Below the pieces are notes generated by a model. That model ran no database searches, was not told the DNA's origin, and saw only the letters and a list, made by a program, of their open reading frames with translations. Shown here piece by piece: positions 24,830 to 33,885 of a DNA stretch of 64,000 nt (its first letter is position 1; the number at the start of each line of letters is the position of its first letter). The DNA comes from Streptomyces hyaluromycini. Its GTDB lineage: Bacteria > Actinomycetota > Actinomycetes > Streptomycetales > Streptomycetaceae. The DNA lies in assembly GCF_002217755.1 (NCBI RefSeq), contig NZ_BCFL01000036.1, positions 1 through 64,000 of the forward strand. Reading direction: 5' to 3'. The position numbers and the translations under genes were made by a program.

Positions 24830-27800
24830 ATGACTCGACACAAGCCGAGATCCCGGAGACGGCGCGCAGCGACCGCTGTGCTCGCCTCCGCCGTCATGGC
24901 TCTGGGCCTGCCGGCCGTCGGCGCACACGCGGCCGGCGGCCCCAACGCCGCCGCGGACGCCAAGACCACGGCAGGCAGCGCCCGCGCCGCACACGCGGCC
25001 GCCAACGTCACTGACGGCGACACCGACACCTACTGGCAGGCCGGAAAGAAGTCGGCCCAGTGGGTCCAGACCGACCTCGGGCGGACCAAGCGCGTCCGCG
25101 AGGTCGTGCTGCGGCTGCCCGAGCACTGGCAGACCCGCAAGCAGACGCTGGCGCTCCAGGGCAGTGCCGACGGCAAGAGCTTCGCCACGCTCAAGTCGTC
25201 GGCGCAGTACGTCTTCAGCCCCGGCAACGACAACACCGTGAAGGTCTCCGTCCCCGCGACCCTTGCCCGGTACGTACGGGCCGACTTCAGCGCCAACTCG
25301 GTCGCCGGTACTGCCCAGCTCGCCGAGCTGCAGGTCCTCACGACCGCCGCCTCGACCCCCAACCTCGCGCTGGGCAAGCCCTTCAGCGAGAGCGGACACG
25401 CCGACGTCTACGGTGCGGCCAACGCCGGTGACGGCAACCGCAACACCTACTGGGAGAGCACCAACAACGCCTTCCCGCAGTGGCTCAAGGTCGACCTCGG
25501 CTCCTCGGTCCAGGTGAACCAGGTGACGCTGCGGCTGCCCAGCGGCTGGCCGAGCCGCAACCAGACGCTGAAGATCCAGGGCTCCACCGACAACCAGAAC
25601 TTCACCGACCTGACGGCTTCCCAGGCGTACGCCTTCAACAGCTCCAACGACCAGACGGCGACGATCTCCTTCGACGCGACCACGACGCGGTACGTGCGGG
25701 CGCTGTTCACCGCCAACGACGGCTGGCCCGCCGGGCAGGCGTCCGAGCTGGAGGTCTACGGACCGGCCACCGGCGACACCCAGGCGCCCACCGCGCCGGC
25801 CAACCTGGCCTACACCGAGCCGGCCACCGGGCAGATCAAGCTGACCTGGAACGCGGCCACCGACGACACAGGCGTGACCGGCTACGACATCTACGCCAAC
25901 GGCCAGTTGCGGGCGAGCGTCGCCGGGAACGTCCTGACCTACACCGACACCCAGCCGGCCGGCACCGACATCACGTACTTCGTGCGGGCCAAGGACGCGG
26001 CGGGCAACGTCTCCGCCAACAGCAACAGCGTCACCCGCAAGGGAGCGAGCGGCGACACCCAGGCTCCCACGGCGCCCGGCAACCTCGCCTACACGCAGTC
26101 CGGCAACGACGTGAAGCTCACCTGGCAGGCGTCGAGCGACAACGTGGCGGTCACCGGGTACGACGTCTACGCCAACGACCAGCTCGTCAAGACCGTGGCG
26201 GGCGACGTGACGACGTACACCGACACCCCGTCGGCGACGGCCACGGTCACCTACTACGTGAAGGCGAAGGACGCCGCGGGGAACGTGTCGGTGGCGAGCA
26301 ACAGCGTCACCCGGCCCGGATCCGGCGGCGGCTCCGACCTCGCCCAGGGCAAGCCCATCGAGGCCTCCTCGTACACCTTCACCTATGTCGCCGCGAACGC
26401 CAACGACGGTCAGATAGGCACCTATTGGGAGAGCGGGGGCGGCGCCTACCCGGCCACCCTCACCACCAAGCTGGGTGCCAACGCCGACCTCAGCCAGGTC
26501 GTCGTCAAACTCAACCCGGACCCGGCCTGGTCCACCCGCACCCAGAACATCCAGGTACTCGGCCGCGACCAGGACGCGACGTCCTTCACGAGCCTTGTCG
26601 CGGCGAAGGACTACACGTTCAACCCGGCCACCGGCAACACCGTGACCATCCCGGTCTCCGGCGCCGCCGCCGACATCCAGCTCAAGTTCGCCTCCAACAC
26701 CGGCGCCCCGGGCGGGCAGGTCGGCGAGCTCCAGGTGATCGGCACCCCGGCCGCCAACCCGGACCTCAAGGTCACCGGCATCACCAACACCCCGGCGGCC
26801 CCCGTCGAGTCGGACGCCATCAGCCTCTCCGCGACCGTCACCAACAGCGGCAGCAAGGCGTCCAAGGCCACCGACCTGAACTTCACCCTCGGCGGCACCA
26901 AGGCCGCCACGGCCGACGTCCCCGCCCTCGCGGCCGGCGACTCGGCGACGGTCACCGCGAGCATCGGCACCCGGGACGCGGGCAGTTACCCGCTCGGCGC
27001 CGAGGTCGACCCGTCCAACAAGGTCATCGAGCAGAACGAGGGGAACAACACCTTCACCCGCTCCGACGCCCTGGTCGTCAAGCCCGTCTCCAGCTCCGAC
27101 CTGGTCGCCGCACCGGTCGCCTGGACACCCTCCAGCGCCTCGGCCGGCGACAACGTCGCCTTCACCGTCGCCCTGAAGAACCAGGGGACGGTGGACTCCG
27201 CCGCCGGCGCCCACGGCGTCACGCTGACGGTCCAGGACGCGAACGGCGCCACCGTCAAGACCCTCACCGGCTCCTACAACGGCACCATCGCCTCCGGCCA
27301 GACGACCGCACCGATCAGCCTCGGCTCCTGGACGGCCGTCAACGGCAAGTACACCGTGAAGACGGTCATCGCCGACGACACCAACGAACTGCCGGTCAAG
27401 CGCACCAACAACACCACCACACAGAACCTGTTCGTCGGCCGCGGCGCGGACATGCCGTACGACATGTACGAGGCCGAGGACGGCACGGTCGGCGGCGGCG
27501 CCAAGGTCGTCGGACCCAACCGCACCATCGGCGACTTCGCGGGCGAGGCGAGCGGCCGCAAGGCGGTCACCCTCGACGCCACCGGCGAGTACGTCGAGTG
27601 GACGACCCGCGCCGCGACCAACACGCTGGTCACCCGCTTCGCGATCCCGGACGGCACCGACGCCACCCTCGACGTCTACGTGGACGGCCAGTTCCTCAAG
27701 GCGATCGACCTCACCTCCAAGTACGCCTGGCTCTACGGCAGCGAGACCGCGCCCGGCAACTCACCCAGCGCCGGAGCCCACCGCCACATCTACGACGAGG

Positions 27801-29104
27801 CGAACCTGCTGCTCGGCAGGACCGTCCCGGCCGGCTCGAAGATCCGCCTCCAGAAGGACGCGGCCAACACCTCCTCCTACTACGCCATCGACTTCATCAA
27901 CACCGAACAGGCCACGGCGATCCCGAACCCGGACCCGGCCGCCTACACGGTCCCGGCCGGCTTCACGCAGCAGGACGTGCAGAACGCCCTCGACAAGGTC
28001 CGCATGGACACCACGGGCAAGCTCGTCGGCGTCTACCTGCCCGCCGGTGACTACGACACCTCCAGCAAGTTCCAGGTCTACGGCAAGGCGGTCAAGGTCG
28101 TCGGAGCCGGACCCTGGTTCACCCGCTTCCATGCCCCCGCCTCGCAGGAGAACACCGACATCGGCTTCCGCGCCGAGTCCACGGCCAACGGCTCGACGTT
28201 CGCCGGCTTCGCCTACTTCGGCAACTACACATCCCGGATCGACGGCCCCGGCAAGGTGTTCGACTTCTCCAACGTCTCGAACATCACCATCGACGACATC
28301 TGGGCCGAGCACATGGTGTGCCTCTACTGGGGCGCCAACACCGACAACATGACCATCTCGAACTCCCGCATCCGTGACACGTTCGCCGACGGCATCAACA
28401 TGACGAACGGCTCCACGGACAACCACGTCGTCAACAACGACGCCCGCGCCACGGGCGACGACAGCTTCGCCCTCTTCTCGGCCATCGACGCCGGCGGCGC
28501 CGACGAGAAGAACAACCTCTACGAGAACCTGACCTCCACCCTCACCTGGCGCGCGGCCGGCATCGCCGTCTACGGCGGCTACGCCAACACCTTCCGCAAC
28601 ATCCGCGTCGCCGACACCCTCGTCTACTCCGGCATCACGATCTCCTCGCTGGACTTCGGCTACCCGATGAACGGCTTCGGCACCGATCCCACGACGATCG
28701 AGAACGTCTCGCTGGACCGGACGGGCGGCCACTTCTGGGGCTCCCAGGTCTTCCCCGCCATCTGGGCGTTCTCCGCCTCGAAGGTCTTCCAGGGCATCAG
28801 GGTCAACGACGTCGACATCGACGACTCCACCTACGGAGGCGTCATGTTCCAGACCAACTACGTCGGCGGCCAACCCCAGTTCCCGGTCAAGGACACCATC
28901 TTCACCGACATCTCCATCACCAACTCCAAGAAGAGCGGAGACGCCTTCGACGCCAAGTCCGGCTTCGGCATCTGGGCCAACGAACTCCCGGAACCCGGCC
29001 AGGGCCCCGCAGTCGGCGAAGCCACCTTCCGCAACCTGCGCATGAGCGGCAACGCCCAGGACATCCGCAACACGACCAGCACATTCAAGATCAACGTCGA
29101 GTAG
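24830..29104 (+). CDS. secreted multi-domain GH87 alpha-1,3-glucanase (mutanase)
   Basis: A 1424-residue exported enzyme predicted to cleave alpha-1,3-glucan. An Arg-rich signal peptide covers residues 1-38. Two discoidin (F5/8 C) domains lie at about 45-160 and 175-310, two fibronectin type III domains at about 320-400 and 412-495, and a third discoidin-like domain at about 505-640. Two CARDB-type modules follow at about 650-870, then a CBM35/CBM6-like module at about 880-1020 (YDMYEAEDGTVGGGAKVVG), and a right-handed beta-helix to the end. In the helix, Asp1187 (DTFADGIN) and Asp1210-Asp1211 (ATGDDSFALFS) have the exact 23/24-residue spacing of the three catalytic Asp of Bacillus Agl-KA, the GH87 model. 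AGGAAG lies 9 bases before the ATG, and a hairpin follows the gene. Likely targets are fungal cell walls or bacterial mutan. Mycodextranase specificity is the alternative within GH87. Confidence 0.88.
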   Translation: MTRHKPRSRRRRAATAVLASAVMALGLPAVGAHAAGGPNAAADAKTTAGSARAAHAAANVTDGDTDTYWQAGKKSAQWVQTDLGRTKRVREVVLRLPEHWQTRKQTLALQGSADGKSFATLKSSAQYVFSPGNDNTVKVSVPATLARYVRADFSANSVAGTAQLAELQVLTTAASTPNLALGKPFSESGHADVYGAANAGDGNRNTYWESTNNAFPQWLKVDLGSSVQVNQVTLRLPSGWPSRNQTLKIQGSTDNQNFTDLTASQAYAFNSSNDQTATISFDATTTRYVRALFTANDGWPAGQASELEVYGPATGDTQAPTAPANLAYTEPATGQIKLTWNAATDDTGVTGYDIYANGQLRASVAGNVLTYTDTQPAGTDITYFVRAKDAAGNVSANSNSVTRKGASGDTQAPTAPGNLAYTQSGNDVKLTWQASSDNVAVTGYDVYANDQLVKTVAGDVTTYTDTPSATATVTYYVKAKDAAGNVSVASNSVTRPGSGGGSDLAQGKPIEASSYTFTYVAANANDGQIGTYWESGGGAYPATLTTKLGANADLSQVVVKLNPDPAWSTRTQNIQVLGRDQDATSFTSLVAAKDYTFNPATGNTVTIPVSGAAADIQLKFASNTGAPGGQVGELQVIGTPAANPDLKVTGITNTPAAPVESDAISLSATVTNSGSKASKATDLNFTLGGTKAATADVPALAAGDSATVTASIGTRDAGSYPLGAEVDPSNKVIEQNEGNNTFTRSDALVVKPVSSSDLVAAPVAWTPSSASAGDNVAFTVALKNQGTVDSAAGAHGVTLTVQDANGATVKTLTGSYNGTIASGQTTAPISLGSWTAVNGKYTVKTVIADDTNELPVKRTNNTTTQNLFVGRGADMPYDMYEAEDGTVGGGAKVVGPNRTIGDFAGEASGRKAVTLDATGEYVEWTTRAATNTLVTRFAIPDGTDATLDVYVDGQFLKAIDLTSKYAWLYGSETAPGNSPSAGAHRHIYDEANLLLGRTVPAGSKIRLQKDAANTSSYYAIDFINTEQATAIPNPDPAAYTVPAGFTQQDVQNALDKVRMDTTGKLVGVYLPAGDYDTSSKFQVYGKAVKVVGAGPWFTRFHAPASQENTDIGFRAESTANGSTFAGFAYFGNYTSRIDGPGKVFDFSNVSNITIDDIWAEHMVCLYWGANTDNMTISNSRIRDTFADGINMTNGSTDNHVVNNDARATGDDSFALFSAIDAGGADEKNNLYENLTSTLTWRAAGIAVYGGYANTFRNIRVADTLVYSGITISSLDFGYPMNGFGTDPTTIENVSLDRTGGHFWGSQVFPAIWAFSASKVFQGIRVNDVDIDDSTYGGVMFQTNYVGGQPQFPVKDTIFTDISITNSKKSGDAFDAKSGFGIWANELPEPGQGPAVGEATFRNLRMSGNAQDIRNTTSTFKINVE

Positions 29105-29122
29105 GTTCCGAAGGGCGGTGAA

Positions 29123-29156
29123 GGGAAGGGGCGTCCCCGGCGGGGCGCCCCTTCCC
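29123..29156 (+). terminator. hairpin terminator after the GH87 gene
   Basis: GGGAAGGGGCG (29123-29133) pairs with 29146-29156, and an inner CCCC/GGGG extends the stem past one bulged base to a GGC loop. It lies 18 bases after the glucanase stop codon. Confidence 0.75.
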
Positions 29157-29336
29157 GCCGTGTCCGGCGGGCCCGGCACTACTGGGAGAGGACGAGGCTT
29201 TCCGTGCCCTCCGTCGTGCCTGCGCAGACCGTGGAGGGGGAGGGCGGGTGTCGTCGGTGCGGGTGCAGACGCTCGGTCAGGACCGGGCCGCCGCCTGCGG
29301 TCTCGAATTGACGGCGGTACGGGCAGGGGCGCTGTC

Positions 29337-30020
29337 TCAAGCGGGGTGTTCAGGGGCGCCGGTCTGCAACGGCAGGCCCAGGCGGGCGGCGAGTTCGGGT
29401 ACGTCGATGCCGAAGGTCTGCCGCACACGGACCCCGTCCGGGGTGATGTCGAAGACGGCCAGATCCGTGTAGACGCGGTCCACGCAGGCCAGGCCGGTGA
29501 GCGGATAGCCGCACTCGGAGACCAGCTTGGGTGCTCCGTCCCGGGTGAAGAGGGTCATCATCACGAAGACCTTCTTCGCCCCGATGGCCAGGTCCATGGC
29601 TCCGCCGACCGCGGGAATGGCGTCGGCCGCGCCGGTGTGCCAGTTGGCCAGGTCGCCGCGTGCGGAGACCTGGAAGGCGCCGAGGACGCAGATGTCGAGG
29701 TGACCGCCGCGCATCATCGCGAAGGAGTCCGCGTGGTGGAAGTAGGCGGCGCCCGGCAGTTCGGTGACGGGAACCTTGCCCGCGTTGGTGAGGTCCGGAT
29801 CGATCTGGTCCGCCGAAGCGGCCGGGCCCATGTTGAGCATGCCGTTCTCGGTGTGCAGAACCACGCCGGAACCGGGGGAGAGGTGGTCGGCCACGAGGGT
29901 CGGCTGGCCGATGCCCAGGTTGACGAAGGCACCGTGCGGGATGTCACGGGCGATCAGGGCGGCGATGTCGTGCTTGCCCAGCGGGCCCTGACCGCCGGTC
30001 GTCGGGGAAGTCTGTGTCAT
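29337..30020 (-). CDS. pcaJ: 3-oxoadipate CoA-transferase subunit B
   Basis: A 227-residue beta subunit of a class I CoA-transferase, which with PcaI moves CoA from succinyl-CoA to beta-ketoadipate. The active-site Glu is in LHTENGMLNMGP, the family's S/TENG motif. GHLDICVLGAFQVSARGDLA and VMMTLFTRDGAPKLVSECGY are typical of beta subunits. The start ATG overlaps the end of pcaI by 4 bases (ATGA). It is the last gene of the pcaF-pcaI-pcaJ operon. The neighbouring hydroxyquinol genes make beta-ketoadipate the likely substrate, although acetoacetate-type transferases look similar. Confidence 0.88.
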   Translation of the reverse strand: MTQTSPTTGGQGPLGKHDIAALIARDIPHGAFVNLGIGQPTLVADHLSPGSGVVLHTENGMLNMGPAASADQIDPDLTNAGKVPVTELPGAAYFHHADSFAMMRGGHLDICVLGAFQVSARGDLANWHTGAADAIPAVGGAMDLAIGAKKVFVMMTLFTRDGAPKLVSECGYPLTGLACVDRVYTDLAVFDITPDGVRVRQTFGIDVPELAARLGLPLQTGAPEHPA

Positions 30021-30688
30021 GAGTGATCAGCCACCTGTACCACGCGGTCGACGAAGATACTGGGCGTCACGACGGTCTCGGGATCGATCTCGCCGGTCTC
30101 GACGACCTCGCGGACCTGGGCGACCACGGTGGTGGCCGCGGTGGCCATGACGGGACCGAAGTTCCGCGCGGTCTTGCGGTAGACGAGATTGCCCATCCGG
30201 TCCGCGCGATGAGCGCCGATCAGCGCGACGTCCCCGCCGATGGGGTACTCCAGCACATGGAGGCGGCCGTCGATCTCGCGCACCTCCTTGCCCTCCGCGA
30301 GCAGCGTGCCGGCACCGGTGGGGCAGAAGAAGGCCCCGATACCGGCTCCGGCCGCCCTCAGCCGTTCCGCCAGGGTGCCCTGGGGGACCACTTCGAGTTC
30401 GATGCGGCCCGCCCGGTAGAGGCCGTCGAACACCCAGGAGTCGGCCTGGCGGGGGAAGGAACAGATCACCTTGCGGACCCGTCCCTTGGCCAGCAGCGCG
30501 GCCAGACCGGTGTCGCCGTTGCCGGCGTTGTTGGAGACGACCGTGAGGTCGGTGGCCCCCTGCCGGATCAGCGCGTCGATCAGCGCCACCGGCATGCCCG
30601 CCATGCCGAAGCCTCCGACGAGCACCGTGGCACCGTCCTGGACGTCGGCGACCGCCTCGTCCGCATGAGCACACAGCCGCGTGGTCAC
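30017..30688 (-). CDS. pcaI: 3-oxoadipate CoA-transferase subunit A
   Basis: A 223-residue alpha subunit of the same CoA-transferase. The Gly-rich CoA-binding motif TVLVGGFGMAGMPVALIDAL is near residues 21-40, followed by TDLTVVSNNAGNGDTGLAAL and the segment FFCPTGAGTLLAEGKEVREI. The GTG start at 30688 overlaps the thiolase stop codon (GTGA), and its own stop overlaps the pcaJ start, so all three genes are translationally coupled. Confidence 0.88.
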   Translation of the reverse strand: MTTRLCAHADEAVADVQDGATVLVGGFGMAGMPVALIDALIRQGATDLTVVSNNAGNGDTGLAALLAKGRVRKVICSFPRQADSWVFDGLYRAGRIELEVVPQGTLAERLRAAGAGIGAFFCPTGAGTLLAEGKEVREIDGRLHVLEYPIGGDVALIGAHRADRMGNLVYRKTARNFGPVMATAATTVVAQVREVVETGEIDPETVVTPSIFVDRVVQVADHS

Positions 30689-31887
30689 CTGCTGCCCCCG
30701 GCGACGTTCTCCAGGACCACGGCGAGGGCCTGGCCGACACCTATACAGATCGCCGCGACGCCCCACCGCTTCCCGGACTCCTGCAGACGGCGGCAGAGGG
30801 TGCCCAGCAGGCGGCCGCCGGACGCACCGAGGGGATGGCCGAGCGCGATGGCCCCGCCCTTGGCGTTGACGATCTGCGGGTCGACATCCCACGCGTCCAC
30901 GCACGCCAGCGCCTGGACGGCGAACGCCTCGTTCAGCTCTACGGCGTCGACGTCGGTCCAGGAGATGCCCGCGCGCTTCAGGGCCCTGTTCACGGCCTCG
31001 ACGGGCGCGTATCCGAACATCTGCGGATCCAGCGCGGCCACGCCGCGGCCCGCGACGCGGGCGAGGGGATCCACGCCGATGCGGTCGGCGGCCGCGGCCG
31101 AACCGAGCAGCACCGCGGAGGCGCCGTCGTTCAGCGGCGAGGCGTTCCCGGCCGTGATGCGGCCGTCGGCCCGGTAGGCGGGCTTGAGCGTGGCGAGCTT
31201 CTCCATGGTGGACCCGGGACGGATGCCCTCGTCGCGATCCAGGACGGTGTGCTCGCCGTCCGAGACGGGGACGACCAGCCCGTCGTAGAAGCCCGCGTTC
31301 CAGGCGTCGTCGGCGAGACGGTGGGAGCGGAGGGCGAACGCGTCCTGACGCTCGCGGGAGATGGCGAAGCGGTCGGCGAGCTGCTCGTTCGCCTCGCCCA
31401 GGGACACCGTCCACTCCTTGGGCATGCGCTCGTTGACCAGGCGCCAGCCGAGCGTGGTGGACACGGCGGTGACGTCCCCCGCGGGGAAGCCGCGCCCGGG
31501 CTTGGGCAGCACCCACGGGGCGCGGGTCATCGACTCGACTCCGCCGGTGAGGACGATGTCCGCGTCGCCGCTCTCGATGTGGCGCGAGGCGATGAGGGCG
31601 GCGTCGAGGGACGATCCGCACAGGCGGTTGACGGTGGTCGCGGGCACCGAGGTGGGCAGCCCCGCCAGCAGGACGGCCATCCTGCCGACGTTGCGGTTGT
31701 CCTCGCCGGCGCCGTTGGCGTTGCCCCAGACGACGTCGTCGATGCATCCGGGATCCAGTGCGGGGGTCTTGGCGAGGACCCCGCCGATGACCTGTGCCGC
31801 GAGGTCGTCGGGCCGGACCTCGGAGAGGGCGCCCCGGAAGCGGCCGAAGGGCGTTCGCACCGCCGAGTAGAGATAGCTGTCGCTCAT
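30685..31887 (-). CDS. pcaF: beta-ketoadipyl-CoA thiolase
   Basis: A 400-residue thiolase that splits beta-ketoadipyl-CoA to acetyl-CoA and succinyl-CoA, the last step of the beta-ketoadipate pathway. The N-terminus is SDSYLYSAVRTPFGRFRGAL. The nucleophilic Cys is in TTVNRLCGSSLDAALIASRH, and the catalytic His is in IALGHPLGASGGRLL. The second active-site Cys is in AAICIGVGQALAVVLEN, where the usual GGGQG after Cys-Ile is GVGQA, a small departure worth noting. It is first in a coupled operon with pcaI and pcaJ, divergent from the LysR gene over an 83-bp spacer with LysR-type sites. Confidence 0.9.
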   Translation of the reverse strand: MSDSYLYSAVRTPFGRFRGALSEVRPDDLAAQVIGGVLAKTPALDPGCIDDVVWGNANGAGEDNRNVGRMAVLLAGLPTSVPATTVNRLCGSSLDAALIASRHIESGDADIVLTGGVESMTRAPWVLPKPGRGFPAGDVTAVSTTLGWRLVNERMPKEWTVSLGEANEQLADRFAISRERQDAFALRSHRLADDAWNAGFYDGLVVPVSDGEHTVLDRDEGIRPGSTMEKLATLKPAYRADGRITAGNASPLNDGASAVLLGSAAAADRIGVDPLARVAGRGVAALDPQMFGYAPVEAVNRALKRAGISWTDVDAVELNEAFAVQALACVDAWDVDPQIVNAKGGAIALGHPLGASGGRLLGTLCRRLQESGKRWGVAAICIGVGQALAVVLENVAGGSR

Positions 31888-31929
31888 ACCGTCACGGTAG
31901 GAGCGCGGACTTCCACGCGTCCAAGACTC

Positions 31930-31959
31930 AATCCGTATCGATTGATAAGTGGATCTTAT
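31930..31959. promoter_or_regulatory. LysR-type binding sites between pcaF and lysR
   Basis: ATAAG-N5-CTTAT (31945-31959) fits the T-N11-A LysR box. A second inverted repeat, AATC-N6-GATT, lies at 31930-31943. Both sit in the low-GC 83-bp gap between the divergent genes, so they probably control pcaF-I-J and the regulator itself. Confidence 0.6.
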
Positions 31960-31970
31960 AGAATCAAGGT

Positions 31971-32888
31971 ATGGAGCTGCGGCAGATCCGGTACTTCCTG
32001 GTGCTGGCCGAGGAATGCCACTTCGGGCGGGCGGCCACTCGCCTGCACGTGGCTCAGCCGGCCCTCTCCCAGCAGATCAAACAGCTGGAGAAGGAGCTCA
32101 GGACCACGTTGTTCACCCGCTCCACCCGGCACGTCGCCCTGACCGAGGCCGGACACCACCTCGTGGAGCACGCCCGCACCCTGGTCGCGGAGGAGGAGCG
32201 CGCCCGCCGGCACATGACAGAGCTGGCCACCGGCCACGCCGGACGGGTCTCGACCGGCTTCATCGGCACCGCCACCTACGACCTTCTGCCGCAGGTCGCA
32301 CGCACCGTACGCGCCCGGCTGCCCGGGATCACCATGGACCTGCGCGGCGAGCTCCTCACGCCCGACCTGGTCGACGGACTGCTGGCCGGCACCTACGACC
32401 TGGCGGTCCTGCGCGGCCCCGCCGACCACGAGGACATCCGCACCACACCCCTGCGCTCCGAGTCCCTGATGGCGGTCCTCCCCTCGCACCATCCCCTCGC
32501 GGCCCGGCGACGCATCTCGCTCAAGGCCCTGGCCGACGAGCCGTTCGTCGTCCACCCCTCGCGATCCTCCATGTACGCCCGGGTCCTGGCCGCATGCCGG
32601 CGCGCCGGATTCCAGCCCACCTCACTGATGGAGGTCGGAGAGACGGCCACCCTGGTCGTCTTCGTGGCCGCCGGACACGGCGTCGCCCTCGTTCCCGCAC
32701 CGGTACAGAGCCTCCGCCTCGCCAGCGTCGCCTACGTGCCCCTCACCCGGACGGAATCCGTCGACCTGGTCCTCGCGAGCCATGCCCGGCGCACCACCCC
32801 CGCCACCGACCAGGTCGCCTCTGTGATCAAAGAGTGTGTGGAAGGCCTTGAACACAGGGAAGCCCCGCCCTCTACGCTGGAGGGATGA
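31971..32888 (+). CDS. LysR-family regulator of the aromatic pathway
   Basis: A 305-residue LysR protein. The N-terminal winged helix-turn-helix reads MELRQIRYFLVLAEECHFGR and then RLHVAQPALSQQIKQLEKEL, followed by an effector-binding domain of the BenM/CatR type (SLMAVLPSHHPLAARRRISL). Such regulators of catechol and beta-ketoadipate genes respond to ring-cleavage intermediates. It is divergent from pcaF and probably activates that operon from the sites at 31930-31959. Its stop overlaps the start of the AraC gene (ATGA), so the two regulators are coupled. Confidence 0.88.
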   Translation: MELRQIRYFLVLAEECHFGRAATRLHVAQPALSQQIKQLEKELRTTLFTRSTRHVALTEAGHHLVEHARTLVAEEERARRHMTELATGHAGRVSTGFIGTATYDLLPQVARTVRARLPGITMDLRGELLTPDLVDGLLAGTYDLAVLRGPADHEDIRTTPLRSESLMAVLPSHHPLAARRRISLKALADEPFVVHPSRSSMYARVLAACRRAGFQPTSLMEVGETATLVVFVAAGHGVALVPAPVQSLRLASVAYVPLTRTESVDLVLASHARRTTPATDQVASVIKECVEGLEHREAPPSTLEG

Positions 32889-33829
32889 CGAGCGGCACAA
32901 CCGGTGCTCCGGTGCGCTTCAGCACGATCGGTCTCCCCGAGGCGGAACGCATCGCCCTGTGGGAAGAGCACAACGCCGAGGCCCTGATCGGGCTGCGCTG
33001 CCGTTCCCTGCACGACACCGCCCTCGATGCGACGGAGATCAACCTCCAGCTTCCCCGAGCACATCTCGCCCGGGTCCTCGGCAGCCCCCACGTCGTCGAA
33101 CGACCCGACGCCGAGATCCGCCGCGTGCCCTCGGACGCCGTGGCCTGCTATCTGACCCTGGCCGGTGACGCCTTCTTCTACTACGACGACGGCGTACGGC
33201 TGCTGCGTCCGGGACAGCTGCTGGTCTGCGACGCCGACCAGCCCTTCATCCGGGGCTTCTCGCACGGCCTGGAGGAACTCGCGGTCAAGATCCCCCACAC
33301 GGTGTGGCGCGACCTCGGCGGGCCGCCCTCCCTGCCGCAGCCGCTGGTCATCGACGCCGGCGCCGTCCACACCCGGACTCTCGCCGCCCTCGTCGCCCGG
33401 GCGCTGCCCCCGGATTCCTCCGTCGCCGCGACCGTGGACGAGGACGCCGTGCTGGACCTGCTCGTATCCGCCGCGAGCGGTCGCGCCCCCTCCCTCTCCA
33501 CCGTCCACCTGACCGTCGCGAAGACCTACATCGACGACCACCTGGCCGACCCGGGGCTCTCGGCGGCCCGCATCGCCCGCGGCATCGGGATCAGCGAGCG
33601 CCATCTGTCCCGGGTGTTCGCCGCGGGTGGCACGAGCCTGCCGAGGTACCTGCTGCACCGCCGCCTCGAACGAGCCCGCACGCTGCTGGGCACCGGGGGA
33701 GAGGCGACCGTGGCCGAGGTGGCCGCGCGCTGCGGGTTCGCGTCGGCCGCCCACTTCTCCCACCGGTTCAAGGATCGCTACGGCCTGCGCGCCACCGACG
33801 TCCTGCGCGAGGCACGCGCACGGCCGTAG
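32885..33829 (+). CDS. AraC-family transcriptional regulator
   Basis: A 314-residue protein with an N-terminal AraC_binding_2-like (cupin) sensor region (residues about 15-190, VRLLRPGQLLVCDADQPFIR) and a C-terminal double helix-turn-helix (about 205-312). The latter holds GLSAARIARGIGISERHLSR and AEVAARCGFASAAHFSHRFK. The sensor class is shared with regulators of aromatic and amine catabolism such as AlkS/XylS- and FeaR-like proteins. It is translationally coupled to the LysR gene and tail-to-tail with the hydroxyquinol dioxygenase gene, so it is the best candidate activator of the ring-hydroxylation operon. Confidence 0.85.
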   Translation: MTSGTTGAPVRFSTIGLPEAERIALWEEHNAEALIGLRCRSLHDTALDATEINLQLPRAHLARVLGSPHVVERPDAEIRRVPSDAVACYLTLAGDAFFYYDDGVRLLRPGQLLVCDADQPFIRGFSHGLEELAVKIPHTVWRDLGGPPSLPQPLVIDAGAVHTRTLAALVARALPPDSSVAATVDEDAVLDLLVSAASGRAPSLSTVHLTVAKTYIDDHLADPGLSAARIARGIGISERHLSRVFAAGGTSLPRYLLHRRLERARTLLGTGGEATVAEVAARCGFASAAHFSHRFKDRYGLRATDVLREARARP

Positions 33830-33861
33830 CGGAGTGCGTGCACGGCCGTAGCGGGGTGCGT
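33818..33861. repeat. 22-bp tandem duplication spanning the araC stop codon
   Basis: GCACGGCCGTAGCGGAGTGC plus GT (33818-33839) is followed directly by a second copy with one change (33840-33861). The first copy contains the last codons and TAG stop of the AraC gene; the second repeats the stop context in the 3' untranslated region. Confidence 0.75.
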
Positions 33862-33885
33862 GCCCGCTCGAAGCGGAGGGCGGGA

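Noticed and set aside
24662..27214. 850-codon open frame on the minus strand under the GH87 gene
   Set aside because: It is Gly/Val/Arg repeats produced by the strong third-base GC bias of the real gene on the other strand; no start context or domain pattern.
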